From the NCBI RefSeq assembly GCF_005860795.2, contig NZ_CP058350.1, positions 160,001-224,000 of the forward strand: DNA of 64,000 bases. The letters are read 5' to 3'. Under the pieces are notes generated by a model. It ran no database searches, was not told the DNA's origin, and saw only the letters and a list, made by a program, of their open reading frames with translations. This DNA is from Peteryoungia desertarenae. GTDB taxonomy: Bacteria; Pseudomonadota; Alphaproteobacteria; Rhizobiales; Rhizobiaceae. Shown piece by piece: positions 26,251-34,605 of this stretch. The position numbers and the translations under genes are program-made. Position 1 is the stretch's first letter; each line of letters begins with the position of its first letter.

Positions 26251-27558
26251 ATGACACTGGATCTTCAAGACTATGCCGGCGAACGCGGCATAAAATACTT
26301 CATGATCAGTTATACCGACCTGTTTGGCGGCCAACGCGCCAAACTGGTCCCAACCGCAGCAATTCGGGCCATGCAGGAAGAAGGAGCAGGTTTCGCCGGC
26401 TTCGCCACATGGCTCGACATGACGCCCGCTCACCCGGATCTCTTTGCCGTCCCTGACCCGCATTCCGTCGTCCAGCTCCCATGGAAGAAGGAAGTCGCAT
26501 GGGTCGCCGCAGACTGCATGATGGAGGGAAAGAAGGTCGAACAGGCACCCCGCAATATCCTGAAGCGTCTGGTCGCTGACGCCGCCGAACAGGGCATGCG
26601 CGTCAAGACGGGCGTGGAGGCGGAATTCTTCCTGATCTCAGCCGATGGCTCCGAGATCTCGGACGGTCTCGATATCGCGGAAAAGCCTTGCTACGATCAG
26701 CAGGCCTTGCTTCGCCGCTATGAGGTCATTGCCGAAATCTGCGATTACATGCTCGAACTCGGCTGGAAGCCCTACCAGAACGACCATGAGGATGCGAACG
26801 GACAGTTCGAGATGAACTGGGAGTTTGATGACGCCTTGAACACGGCGGACAAGCACTCCTTCTTCAAGTTCATGGTCAAGTCCGTTGCGGAAAAGCACGG
26901 GTTGCGGGCAACCTTCATGCCCAAGCCCTTCAAAGGACTGACCGGCAATGGCTGCCACTGCCATATCTCCGTCTGGGACAAGGATGGAACCAAGAACATC
27001 TTTGCCGATGACAACCGGGAGTTCGGTCTATCGGATCAGGGCCGGAATTTCCTCGGAGGCATCATGAGCCATGCCTCTGCCATCGCCGCGATCACCAATC
27101 CAACGGTCAATTCCTATAAGCGCATCAACGCGCCGCGCACGGTGTCGGGAGCCACATGGTCGCCCAACACCGTCACATGGACCGGCAACAACCGCACCCA
27201 TATGGTCCGTGTACCGGGCCCAGGTCGTTTCGAACTCCGTCTGCCCGACGGTGCGGTCAATCCCTATCTTCTTCAGGCCGTGATCATAGCCTGCGGCCTC
27301 AACGGGATGAAGAACAAGGCGGATCCGGGACCACATTCGGATCTGGACATGTATCAGCAGGGCCACCTGGTGACGGATGCCCCACGCCTGCCGCTCAATC
27401 TGCTCGATGCCTTGCGCCAATACGACGGTGATGCACTCCTGAAAGACGCAATGGGAACGGAGTTTTCTGCAGCCTATCTTAAGCTCAAGCACAATGAGTG
27501 GAACGCTTATGCCGGTCATTTCACGCAATGGGAAAGAGCCAATGCGCTGGATGTCTAG
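26251..27558 (+). CDS. glnT: Type III glutamine synthetase homologue (GlnT / gamma-glutamylmethylamide synthetase-like)
   Basis: 435 residues from ATG 26251, preceded by AAAGGGGAAC; a GTG at 26221 would add 10 residues. The glutamine synthetase fold is clear: GVEAEFFLI with the metal-binding Glu residues, ENDHEDANGQFEMNW-type segment (NDHEDANGQFEMNW), GNGCHCHISVWD, the Arg-rich NRTHMVRVPGPGRFELRLPDGAVNPYL. It joins ammonia or an alkylamine to glutamate. Its position after glxBCD is as in S. meliloti glnT and in methylamine loci (gmaS). Which amine it uses is not decided by the sequence alone. Confidence 0.87.
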   Translation: MTLDLQDYAGERGIKYFMISYTDLFGGQRAKLVPTAAIRAMQEEGAGFAGFATWLDMTPAHPDLFAVPDPHSVVQLPWKKEVAWVAADCMMEGKKVEQAPRNILKRLVADAAEQGMRVKTGVEAEFFLISADGSEISDGLDIAEKPCYDQQALLRRYEVIAEICDYMLELGWKPYQNDHEDANGQFEMNWEFDDALNTADKHSFFKFMVKSVAEKHGLRATFMPKPFKGLTGNGCHCHISVWDKDGTKNIFADDNREFGLSDQGRNFLGGIMSHASAIAAITNPTVNSYKRINAPRTVSGATWSPNTVTWTGNNRTHMVRVPGPGRFELRLPDGAVNPYLLQAVIIACGLNGMKNKADPGPHSDLDMYQQGHLVTDAPRLPLNLLDALRQYDGDALLKDAMGTEFSAAYLKLKHNEWNAYAGHFTQWERANALDV

Positions 27559-27608
27559 GCAGGGCGAGCGGCTGCAATGATCTGAGGATGATCGCCGTGA
27601 AACTTATG

Positions 27609-27629
27609 GGCGCCGGGCTTTCCGGCGCC
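27609..27629 (+). terminator. Possible terminator between glnT and purU
   Basis: GGCGCCGG at 27609-27616 pairs with 27622-27629; a short T-rich stretch (TTATCATT) follows. The stem is short and the T-run poor, so it may terminate only partly. Confidence 0.45.
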
Positions 27630-27684
27630 TTATCATTGGGTTAGAGACGCACGGCGCATACCTGGACCAGGAGAGACAAAGACA

Positions 27685-28569
27685 ATGACGAGTTACGTAC
27701 TGACCGTATCCTGCAAATCGACGCGTGGCATCGTGGCCGCGATTTCGGGCTATCTGGCCGAGCAGGGCTGCAACATCGTCGACTCGTCGCAATTTGATGA
27801 CCTGGACACCGGCAAGTTCTTCATGCGCGTCTCCTTCATCTCCGAAAAGAGCGCGACACTCGACGATTTGCAGACAGGCTTTGTTCCGATCGCCACAGAG
27901 CTCGGCATGGACTATGAGCTCCATGATGCGGCAAAGCGGATGAAGGTCCTGCTAATGGTATCGCGCTTCGGACACTGCCTCAACGACCTACTCTATCGCT
28001 GGAAGATCGGCGCTCTGCCAATCGAGATCGTGGGCGTTGTCTCCAACCACTTCGATTACCAGAAGGTCGTCGTCAATCACGACATCCCCTTCCACCACAT
28101 CAAGGTGACCAAGGAAAACAAGCCGCAGGCCGAGGCACAGCTCATGGAACTGGTCGAGCAGACCGGCGCCGAGCTGATCGTGCTAGCCCGCTATATGCAG
28201 GTTCTATCCGACAGCCTCTGCCAGAAGATGTCCGGCAAGATCATCAACATTCATCACTCGTTTCTGCCGTCCTTCAAGGGCGCCAATCCCTACAAGCAGG
28301 CCTTTGAGCGCGGCGTGAAACTGATCGGAGCCACAGCGCATTACGTGACCGCCGATCTTGATGAAGGTCCGATCATCGAGCAGGACACGGTGCGCGTCAC
28401 CCATGCCCAAAGCCCCGAAGACTATGTCTCACTGGGCCGCGACGTGGAAAGCCAGGTTCTGGCACGGGCTATCCACGCTCACATTCATCACCGCACTTTC
28501 ATTAACGGCAACCGCACCGTTGTCTTCCCGGCAAGCCCAGGCTCCTACGCATCCGAGCGCATGGGCTGA
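27685..28569 (+). CDS. purU: Formyltetrahydrofolate deformylase
   Basis: 294 residues from ATG 27685 with AGGAGAGA upstream. It hydrolyses 10-formyl-tetrahydrofolate to formate and tetrahydrofolate. The N-terminal ACT domain (SCKSTRGIVAAISGYLAEQGCNI, first part SCKSTRGIVAAISGYL) is followed by the formyltransferase fold with NIHHSFLPSFKGANPY and ATAHYVTADLDEGPIIEQD, which contains the catalytic His and Asp. It follows glnT closely; in methylated-amine and glycine-betaine loci purU balances one-carbon units, and it may do the same here. Confidence 0.93.
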   Translation: MTSYVLTVSCKSTRGIVAAISGYLAEQGCNIVDSSQFDDLDTGKFFMRVSFISEKSATLDDLQTGFVPIATELGMDYELHDAAKRMKVLLMVSRFGHCLNDLLYRWKIGALPIEIVGVVSNHFDYQKVVVNHDIPFHHIKVTKENKPQAEAQLMELVEQTGAELIVLARYMQVLSDSLCQKMSGKIINIHHSFLPSFKGANPYKQAFERGVKLIGATAHYVTADLDEGPIIEQDTVRVTHAQSPEDYVSLGRDVESQVLARAIHAHIHHRTFINGNRTVVFPASPGSYASERMG

Positions 28570-28667
28570 AGGTAACCCTTGGATTCCCGGTGTCATTCAA
28601 GCGCCGGGATGGACGGAAATGTATGCTCTGCTAATCTCGCCGGACATGATTCTCTAGGGGGACGAAC

Positions 28668-31595
28668 ATGGCCGCAGATACGCTCCTCAACCGCACGAGA
28701 CTGCCCCGGCCAGATGTTTCTGACCAGGATGCAGCCGACGTGCTGCGGGAGTATTTTGGTCTTGCGGGCGAGATCGAGGAGCTGGGGAGCCAGCAGGACC
28801 GGAATTTCCGTATCACCACAGAGACCGGTCGATTTGTCCTCAAGATTTGCCAGCCGGAATATGGCCTTGCGGAGCTTGAGGCACAGAACGCGGCCATGCA
28901 GCATCTTAGCAACCGCGTGGCGGATATCAGGGTGCCCCAGCCGGTCCCGGCCCTGAGCGGCCAAGAGATCATTACAGTCGAAATCAACGGCCAGTCCTAT
29001 CGCGCCCGGGTCCTCTCCTATCTTGATGGCGAACCACTGACCCAGCACAAGTACCTGGCACCGGAGGTAATCGCAGCCTTTGGCGAGCTTGCCGCAAAGA
29101 CGGCAAAGGGGTTGTCTGATTTTCGCCATCCCGGTCTCGTCCGCGAGATCCAATGGGACTTGCGGCGCGCCGGCCCTGTTGCCTTGCATCTGCTGAAATC
29201 AATCAGCGACCAAGAACGACGCGATACCATTGCCAAGGCGATGATCGTGACGGTCAAGCGCCTGCAGCCTTTGACATCACAATTGCGGGTTCAGGCGGTT
29301 CATCATGACATCACCGATGACAATATCGTCAGCCATCACAGCGAACACGGACGCCTGATACCGGACAGCGTCATCGACTTCGGTGATGTGATGGAGGGCT
29401 GGCTCGTCGCGGAACTTGCAGTTACTTGCGCAGCGCTTCTGCACCACGCGGATGGCGACCCCTTTGTGATCTTGCCCGCGGTGAAGGCCTTCCACCAGCA
29501 TTACCCGCTGACAGAGCCTGAACTGAAGGCACTGTGGCCCCTGATCGTCGCCCGCGCCGGTATCCTGGTGGCAAGTTCTGAACAGCAATTGTCGATCGAT
29601 CCCGACAACGACTATGTGCTCGGCAATGCCGCCCATGAGCGCGAAATTTTTGCTGTCGTCACTTCGGTTCCCTTTTCGCTCATGGAAACAGCAATCCTGG
29701 ATGCTGCCGGCTTTGAGCTAGGTCCGATCGAAACCGTCATCAGCGGTCCCCTCTTGCCGTCGCTTGCACCGTCAGACATCCGTCTGACCGATCTCAGCAG
29801 CACAAGCGCCGAATTCGTGGAGGACAATTGGGCCGACCGCGAAATTGACTGGAAAGCATTGGCCAGAGCCGCGAGCGACACAGGTACCGCGTCCACCCGC
29901 TACGGGGAATATAGGCTGAGCTACACCCGCCTGCGCGCGCCTCAACCACCCGCAACATTTGCGCTTCATGTCGACATATGCCTGATTGGTGGCACAGAAG
30001 CGATTGCACCTTTTGATGCCACCGTCTTGCGTGATGGCCATCATGTCATCCTGGTTGGAAAAGACCTGTCGATCCATGTCGACGGGATTGACTGTGAGAT
30101 AGAGGAAGGCGGCACCGTTGCTGCCGGTGACCGGCTCGGTCAGATCGCAGGCCCGGTGGGCGGCATTGGCGGTTTGCGTTTGCAACTCTGCCGCGACATC
30201 GACCTGGTCCCGCCGCTTTTCGCCAAGCCGCAACATGCCCATGTCTGGCAGATGCTTTGCCCCTCCCCTGCAGTCGTCCTCGGCTTCCCGGTGGAGGCCC
30301 CCGCACCGGAAACAGCAGCGCTCCTCGCCAAGCGGCAGCAGAACTTCGCCGCCTCACAGAAGCATTATTACGGCCATCCGCCGCAATTTGAGCGCGGCTG
30401 GAAGGAACACATGTTCAGTGTCGAGGGGCGTGCCTATCTCGATATGGTCAACAATGTGACGATCCTTGGCCATGGCCACCCGCGCCTGTCCGCTGCTATC
30501 GGCCGCCAATGGTCGATGCTCAATACAAATTCGCGTTTTCATTACGCAGCGGTAGCGGAATTCTCGGAGCGGCTGGCCAGTCTTGCACCGGATGGCCTCG
30601 ATACGGTCTTTCTCGTGAATAGCGGATCGGAAGCCGTCGATCTCGCGCTGCGCCTCGCCTGGGCCCATACCGGACATCGGAACATCCTGAGCCTGCTGGA
30701 AGCCTATCATGGCTGGACAGTGGCAAGCGATGCCGTATCGACATCCATTGCTGACAACCCGAATGCCTTGGAAACAAGACCTGGTTGGGTGCGTCCGGTG
30801 CTTTCGCCAAATACCTATCGGGGCAGATTTCGCGGCGAGGATACCACTGCGGATTACGTTGCGGCGGTCGCCCAGAAGCTTGCCGAAATCGAGGCCGTGG
30901 GTGAAGGTCTTGCGGGCTTCATCGCCGAAAGCGTCTATGGCAATGCCGGCGGGATTGTCCTGCCAAAAGGATATCTGTCCGAAGTCTATGCGCGCGTGAG
31001 GGACAGAGGCGGTCTGTGCATCGCCGATGAAGTCCAGATCGGCTATGGCAGACTTGGTCACCACTTCTGGGGTTTCGAACACCAGGGGGTCATCCCGGAC
31101 ATCATCACGGTCGCCAAAGGCATGGGCAACGGCCATCCGCTCGGAGCAGTCATCACGCGTCGCGATATCGCTGACAGCCTTGAACGCGAGGGCTACTTCT
31201 TCTCCTCCTCCGGCGGCAGCCCGGTCAGCTCTGCTGTTGGGATGACAGTTCTCGACGTCATGGCAGATGAGCAGTTGCAGGAAAATGCGAGGACGGTAGG
31301 CGACCATCTCAAGTATCGGCTGGAAGGCCTGATTGATCAGTTTCCGATCGTCGGCGCTGTGCACGGCATGGGGCTTTACCTGGGTCTTGAATTCGTCCGC
31401 AATCGCCAAACTCTTGAGCCAGCAACACAGGAAACAACCGCAATCTGCAACAGGCTGCTGGATCTCGGCGTCATCATGCAACCCACCGGCGACCACCTTA
31501 ACGTTCTGAAAATAAAGCCGCCTCTCTGTCTTTCGATTGAAAGTGCCGATTTCTTCGTCGACATGCTCGAAAAGGTGCTTTTGGAGGGCTGGTAA
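28668..31595 (+). CDS. Fusion: hydroxylysine-kinase-like phosphotransferase + M23-like domain + class III PLP phospho-lyase/aminotransferase
   Basis: 975 residues from ATG 28668 (GGGGGACGAAC upstream). Residues ~20-330 are an APH-type kinase with His212-His213-Asp214 and VIDFGD at 235-240; the pattern, including GSQQDRNFR, resembles animal hydroxylysine kinase. Residues ~425-520 look like an M23 peptidase/lipoyl-like beta domain, but the second metal motif HxH is replaced (LQLCRD), so it is probably not a peptidase. Residues ~545-975 form a fold-type I class III PLP enzyme with the Schiff-base Lys817 (ITVAKGMGNGHPLG), most like ethanolamine-phosphate and 5-phosphohydroxylysine phospho-lyases. 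One chain would phosphorylate an amino alcohol and eliminate phosphate. 2-aminoadipate semialdehyde, the product from hydroxylysine, is the substrate of the dehydrogenase encoded at 34606. Ethanolamine is the main alternative. Confidence 0.83.
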   Translation: MAADTLLNRTRLPRPDVSDQDAADVLREYFGLAGEIEELGSQQDRNFRITTETGRFVLKICQPEYGLAELEAQNAAMQHLSNRVADIRVPQPVPALSGQEIITVEINGQSYRARVLSYLDGEPLTQHKYLAPEVIAAFGELAAKTAKGLSDFRHPGLVREIQWDLRRAGPVALHLLKSISDQERRDTIAKAMIVTVKRLQPLTSQLRVQAVHHDITDDNIVSHHSEHGRLIPDSVIDFGDVMEGWLVAELAVTCAALLHHADGDPFVILPAVKAFHQHYPLTEPELKALWPLIVARAGILVASSEQQLSIDPDNDYVLGNAAHEREIFAVVTSVPFSLMETAILDAAGFELGPIETVISGPLLPSLAPSDIRLTDLSSTSAEFVEDNWADREIDWKALARAASDTGTASTRYGEYRLSYTRLRAPQPPATFALHVDICLIGGTEAIAPFDATVLRDGHHVILVGKDLSIHVDGIDCEIEEGGTVAAGDRLGQIAGPVGGIGGLRLQLCRDIDLVPPLFAKPQHAHVWQMLCPSPAVVLGFPVEAPAPETAALLAKRQQNFAASQKHYYGHPPQFERGWKEHMFSVEGRAYLDMVNNVTILGHGHPRLSAAIGRQWSMLNTNSRFHYAAVAEFSERLASLAPDGLDTVFLVNSGSEAVDLALRLAWAHTGHRNILSLLEAYHGWTVASDAVSTSIADNPNALETRPGWVRPVLSPNTYRGRFRGEDTTADYVAAVAQKLAEIEAVGEGLAGFIAESVYGNAGGIVLPKGYLSEVYARVRDRGGLCIADEVQIGYGRLGHHFWGFEHQGVIPDIITVAKGMGNGHPLGAVITRRDIADSLEREGYFFSSSGGSPVSSAVGMTVLDVMADEQLQENARTVGDHLKYRLEGLIDQFPIVGAVHGMGLYLGLEFVRNRQTLEPATQETTAICNRLLDLGVIMQPTGDHLNVLKIKPPLCLSIESADFFVDMLEKVLLEGW

Positions 31596-31764
31596 CATGA
31601 ATTGGCAGAGCGCGGCTTACTGTGTTTTCGCTAACGGCAAGAGCCGAAATTGAAACTAGGCTTAAACCGCTCGCAAACCCCGCGTGAAGGAACCTGAAAC
31701 AGGTTCTTTCCTCAATTGAAGCAAAGAGCTTATCTGCATCCCAGACAGCAGGTCCTGCTGGAAA

Positions 31765-32184
31765 ATGGGAATACCGGAAGTGACGGAAGTATCAGCAAGC
31801 CACTTAACCACGCTATGTGTTTTGATTTTCATACTTAAACAGCTCTTGGGTGACTTTTTTCTGCAGACAAGGTGGATGGCCAGCGGCAAGGAAAGTAAGA
31901 CCGACTGGCTGCTGCCATTAGCGGCTCATGCCGCAATCCATGCAGCCCTAACGCTTTCGATTTGCCTAATATTTGCGCCACACCTGGCGTGGCTGGCAAT
32001 CGTGGACTTCATCGTGCACTTCGTCATTGATCGTGCGAAAGCCGTTACCAAGATATCCTATGGACTGACCGCGGATCGGCGCGCCTATTGGTGGCTGTTT
32101 GGCACGGATCAGACGCTGCATCACCTGACGCATCTGGCTTTTGCCGCGACGATTGCGGCGTCTTTGGGCAAGACAGTAAGCTGA
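31765..32184 (+). CDS. DUF3307 family membrane protein
   Basis: 139 residues with three to four hydrophobic helices (LTTLCVLIFILKQLLGDFFL, LLPLAAHAAIHAALTLSICLI split over two helices). The conserved DUF3307 features are the early GDFFLQT motif and the histidines in LAAHAAIHA and FIVHFVIDRAK near the second half. Function unknown; inner membrane. The start is uncertain: ATG 31765 or a later one. It is convergent with the LysR gene that follows. Confidence 0.72.
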   Translation: MGIPEVTEVSASHLTTLCVLIFILKQLLGDFFLQTRWMASGKESKTDWLLPLAAHAAIHAALTLSICLIFAPHLAWLAIVDFIVHFVIDRAKAVTKISYGLTADRRAYWWLFGTDQTLHHLTHLAFAATIAASLGKTVS

Positions 32185-32198
32185 GCAGGAGGTGGCGG

Positions 32199-33107
32199 TC
32201 AGGGCACGGTTGACCGGGCTTCCGTTAATGCACTGTCCAACCAGGTTCGAAACGTGACGAGCGGCGGGTACTCGGCCCGGTCTTTCGGAAAGGCCAGATA
32301 GTAGCGTTGATCACTCTCGATTTCGCGATCAACGGCAGCGACAAGCTCACCGCGCCGCATCTCCTCCTGAATGAGAAAAACCGGCAGAAGCGCAACGCCA
32401 AGCCCTCCCATCGCCGCCTGCGATGCTGTTGCGAACTGGTCAAAAAGCATGCCATGCACACTCTCAAACGGAACCCGATTTTCTCGAAGCCATTTTTCCC
32501 AGGCGTCAGGGCGTGTCGTGAGGTGGAGGAGCGGCACCCTCAACATATCCTCCGGCTTTTCGATTCCGTGTGCAGCCTTGAAACTCGGACTGCAGGCGGG
32601 AATAGTCGTTTCGCGCATCAGGAATGTCAGCTGGGCACCCGGCCACACGGGCTCGCCGAAATGAATGGCTGCATCAATCGAATCGAGCCTGAAATCGAAG
32701 GGCGACAGACGCGTCACCAGATTGATGGTGATGCCCGGATTGGCCACCAGAAACTGCCCAAGCCGCGGCGCCAGCCACCGTGCTCCGAAGGTCGGAAGGA
32801 TCGCGAGGTTGAGCGAACCTCCCTGCGGATTGGCTCTGAGATTGAGAGAGGCATTGGAAATCCGCCGAAGCGCTTCCCGGATTTCCCGCGCATAGCTGTC
32901 GCCGGCCACAGTGAGCCGGATTGTCTGCCGCTCCCTGTAAAATAATGTAACACCCAACTGCTCCTCCAGCGCCTTGATCTGGCGGCTGACCGCACTCTGG
33001 GTCAGATCAAGCTCGCGAGCGGCAGCCGTGACGCTGCCGGTGCGGGCTGCAGCCTCAAATGCGGTCAACAACGAGAGTGATGGCAGAAAGCGTCGAGCGG
33101 GCAGCAT
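32199..33107 (-). CDS. LysR family regulator of the GcvA type, divergent from the pipecolate-oxidase-like gene
   Basis: 302 residues starting MLPARRFLPSLSLLTAFEAA, which is the typical GcvA-type N-terminus. The winged helix includes LDLTQSAVSRQIKALEEQLGV; the effector domain has LAILPTFGARWLAPRL and DAAIHFGEPVWPGA. It is clearly paralogous to the LysR gene at 49226, which lies beside glutaryl-CoA dehydrogenase. Its start is divergent from the FAD oxidase gene with 179 bases between, so it probably controls the two-gene operon 33287-36147. Candidate sites are the direct repeats at 33121-33204. Confidence 0.85.
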   Translation of the reverse strand: MLPARRFLPSLSLLTAFEAAARTGSVTAAARELDLTQSAVSRQIKALEEQLGVTLFYRERQTIRLTVAGDSYAREIREALRRISNASLNLRANPQGGSLNLAILPTFGARWLAPRLGQFLVANPGITINLVTRLSPFDFRLDSIDAAIHFGEPVWPGAQLTFLMRETTIPACSPSFKAAHGIEKPEDMLRVPLLHLTTRPDAWEKWLRENRVPFESVHGMLFDQFATASQAAMGGLGVALLPVFLIQEEMRRGELVAAVDREIESDQRYYLAFPKDRAEYPPLVTFRTWLDSALTEARSTVP

Positions 33108-33120
33108 GTCATACCTCTTT

Positions 33121-33204
33121 GGAATGACCTATTGAGTTTTTATCGCTGGTAACGCTTATTTTGGTCTTCTAGACTTCGCAAGGTCGTACGAGAAGGAATG
33201 ACCT
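33121..33204. promoter_or_regulatory. Direct repeat GGAATGACCT (two copies) in the LysR / FAD-oxidase divergent region
   Basis: GGAATGACCT occurs at 33121-33130 and again at 33195-33204, each followed within a few bases by TTGAGTT or GAGTTG. Spacing is 74 bases. The first copy lies just before the LysR start. They may be regulator binding sites for the divergent genes; this is inferred from position only. Confidence 0.35.
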
Positions 33205-33286
33205 GAGTTGAAGCTCTGTCACCTTCAATGGCTGCCGTGCCGGTCGTGACACGGCCGAGAACATTGCCCTTTCCGAGGCCAACAAC

Positions 33287-34570
33287 ATGCAGAACGATCC
33301 CCGTTCCCACGGACTTTGGGAAAAGACGGCACCGCCAGCACCGACCACCGCCGTGCTCGAAGAGGCTCAAAGCGCAGACGTCGTCATCATCGGCGCAGGC
33401 TATACCGGCCTTTCCTGCGCCCTGCATCTTGCGGAAGCCGGAAGCCGCGTGATCGTGCTTGAGGCCAAGGAGATCGGTTTTGGTGGTGCCGGCAGAAATG
33501 TGGGGCTGATCAATGCGGGCATGTGGGTCATGCCCGATGACCTTCCCGGCGAATTGGGTCCAGTTTACGGTGAGCGCCTGCTGGAGCTTCTCGGCAACGG
33601 CCCGTCGGTCGTGATGGAACTGATCGAGCGCCACCAGATTGCCTGCGAGCTTGAACGCCAGGGAACGCTCCATTGCGCTGTCGGCGATGCCGGTCTGAAG
33701 GAGATCGAAGCCCGCGCCGAACAGTGGCAGCGGCGCGGCGCTCCTGTCGAAATCCTGGACGCGACTGAAACCGAGGGCAAAATCGGCACAACAGCCTATC
33801 GCGGAGCGCTCATGGATCGACGAGCCGGGACATTGCAGCCGCTCGCCTATGTCCGCGGGCTCGCAGCCGCCGCAATCGGTGCTGGCGCGACCATCTGCAC
33901 GATGAGCCCTGTTACAGGCTATGACCGCACGGCGACCGGATGGCGCGTGACAACGCCATCGGGTACAGTTGAGGCAGATTGGATCGTGGTGGCCACGGAT
34001 GCCTATAGCCATGGCCCGTTCGCCGAGGTTCGGCAGGAGCAGGTACACCTCCCCTATTTCAATCTGGCCACAGCCCCCCTCGGCGACAACCTGCGCAAAT
34101 CCATCCTGCATGAACGCCAGGGCTGCTGGGACACGAAGGAAATCCTCTCGTCCTTCCGCATGGATCACGCCGGACGCCTGGTCTTTGGCAGTGTCGGTGC
34201 GCTGCGGGGAACGGGACATGCTGTTCATACCGCATGGGCAAGGCGGGCTCTGCGATCGATTTTCCCGCAACTGGGAGAGGTCGCGTTTGAAAGTGAATGG
34301 TACGGGCAGATCGGCATGACGACCAATGCCTTGCCCCGCTTTCATCGCTTCGCGGACAATATCATCGGCTTTTCCGGCTATAATGGTCGCGGCATCGCGC
34401 CGGGAACGGTGTTCGGCAAGACGATTGCCCGTCATATCCTGGGTCAGATTGCTGAGGACGAACTGCCCCTGCCACTCACTGATCCAAAGGAGCCACCCTT
34501 CCGCAGCCTGAAGGAAGCGTGGTACGAGGCTGGCTCCCAAATCGCACACCTCGCCGGTGCGAGGATTTGA
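33287..34570 (+). CDS. amaA: FAD-dependent amine oxidase, L-pipecolate oxidase-like (AmaA)
   Basis: 427 residues of the DAO/DadA fold. The dinucleotide-binding motif DVVIIGAGYTGLSCALHL is at residues 31-48, with Glu at the end of the second strand (VIVLEAKE). C-terminal FAD contact FSGYNGRGIAPGTVFG is present. The sequence resembles the gamma-glutamylputrescine oxidase and L-pipecolate oxidase group. The next gene, 36 bases away, encodes an ALDH7-type aminoadipate-semialdehyde dehydrogenase, the same pairing as amaA-amaB of Pseudomonas, which oxidises L-pipecolate to piperideine-6-carboxylate. The AmaA name rests on this pairing. Confidence 0.75.
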   Translation: MQNDPRSHGLWEKTAPPAPTTAVLEEAQSADVVIIGAGYTGLSCALHLAEAGSRVIVLEAKEIGFGGAGRNVGLINAGMWVMPDDLPGELGPVYGERLLELLGNGPSVVMELIERHQIACELERQGTLHCAVGDAGLKEIEARAEQWQRRGAPVEILDATETEGKIGTTAYRGALMDRRAGTLQPLAYVRGLAAAAIGAGATICTMSPVTGYDRTATGWRVTTPSGTVEADWIVVATDAYSHGPFAEVRQEQVHLPYFNLATAPLGDNLRKSILHERQGCWDTKEILSSFRMDHAGRLVFGSVGALRGTGHAVHTAWARRALRSIFPQLGEVAFESEWYGQIGMTTNALPRFHRFADNIIGFSGYNGRGIAPGTVFGKTIARHILGQIAEDELPLPLTDPKEPPFRSLKEAWYEAGSQIAHLAGARI

Positions 34571-34605
34571 GACAACAAGCACAAAGACAATAAGGGACCA
34601 TCACA

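Noticed and set aside
30354..31598. 414-codon minus-strand frame
   Set aside because: Antisense to the PLP-enzyme domain of the fusion gene; no recognisable protein.
33140..34582. 480-codon open frame on the minus strand
   Set aside because: Antisense to the FAD oxidase gene, which has clear motifs; the minus frame lacks any family resemblance and is a high-GC shadow.
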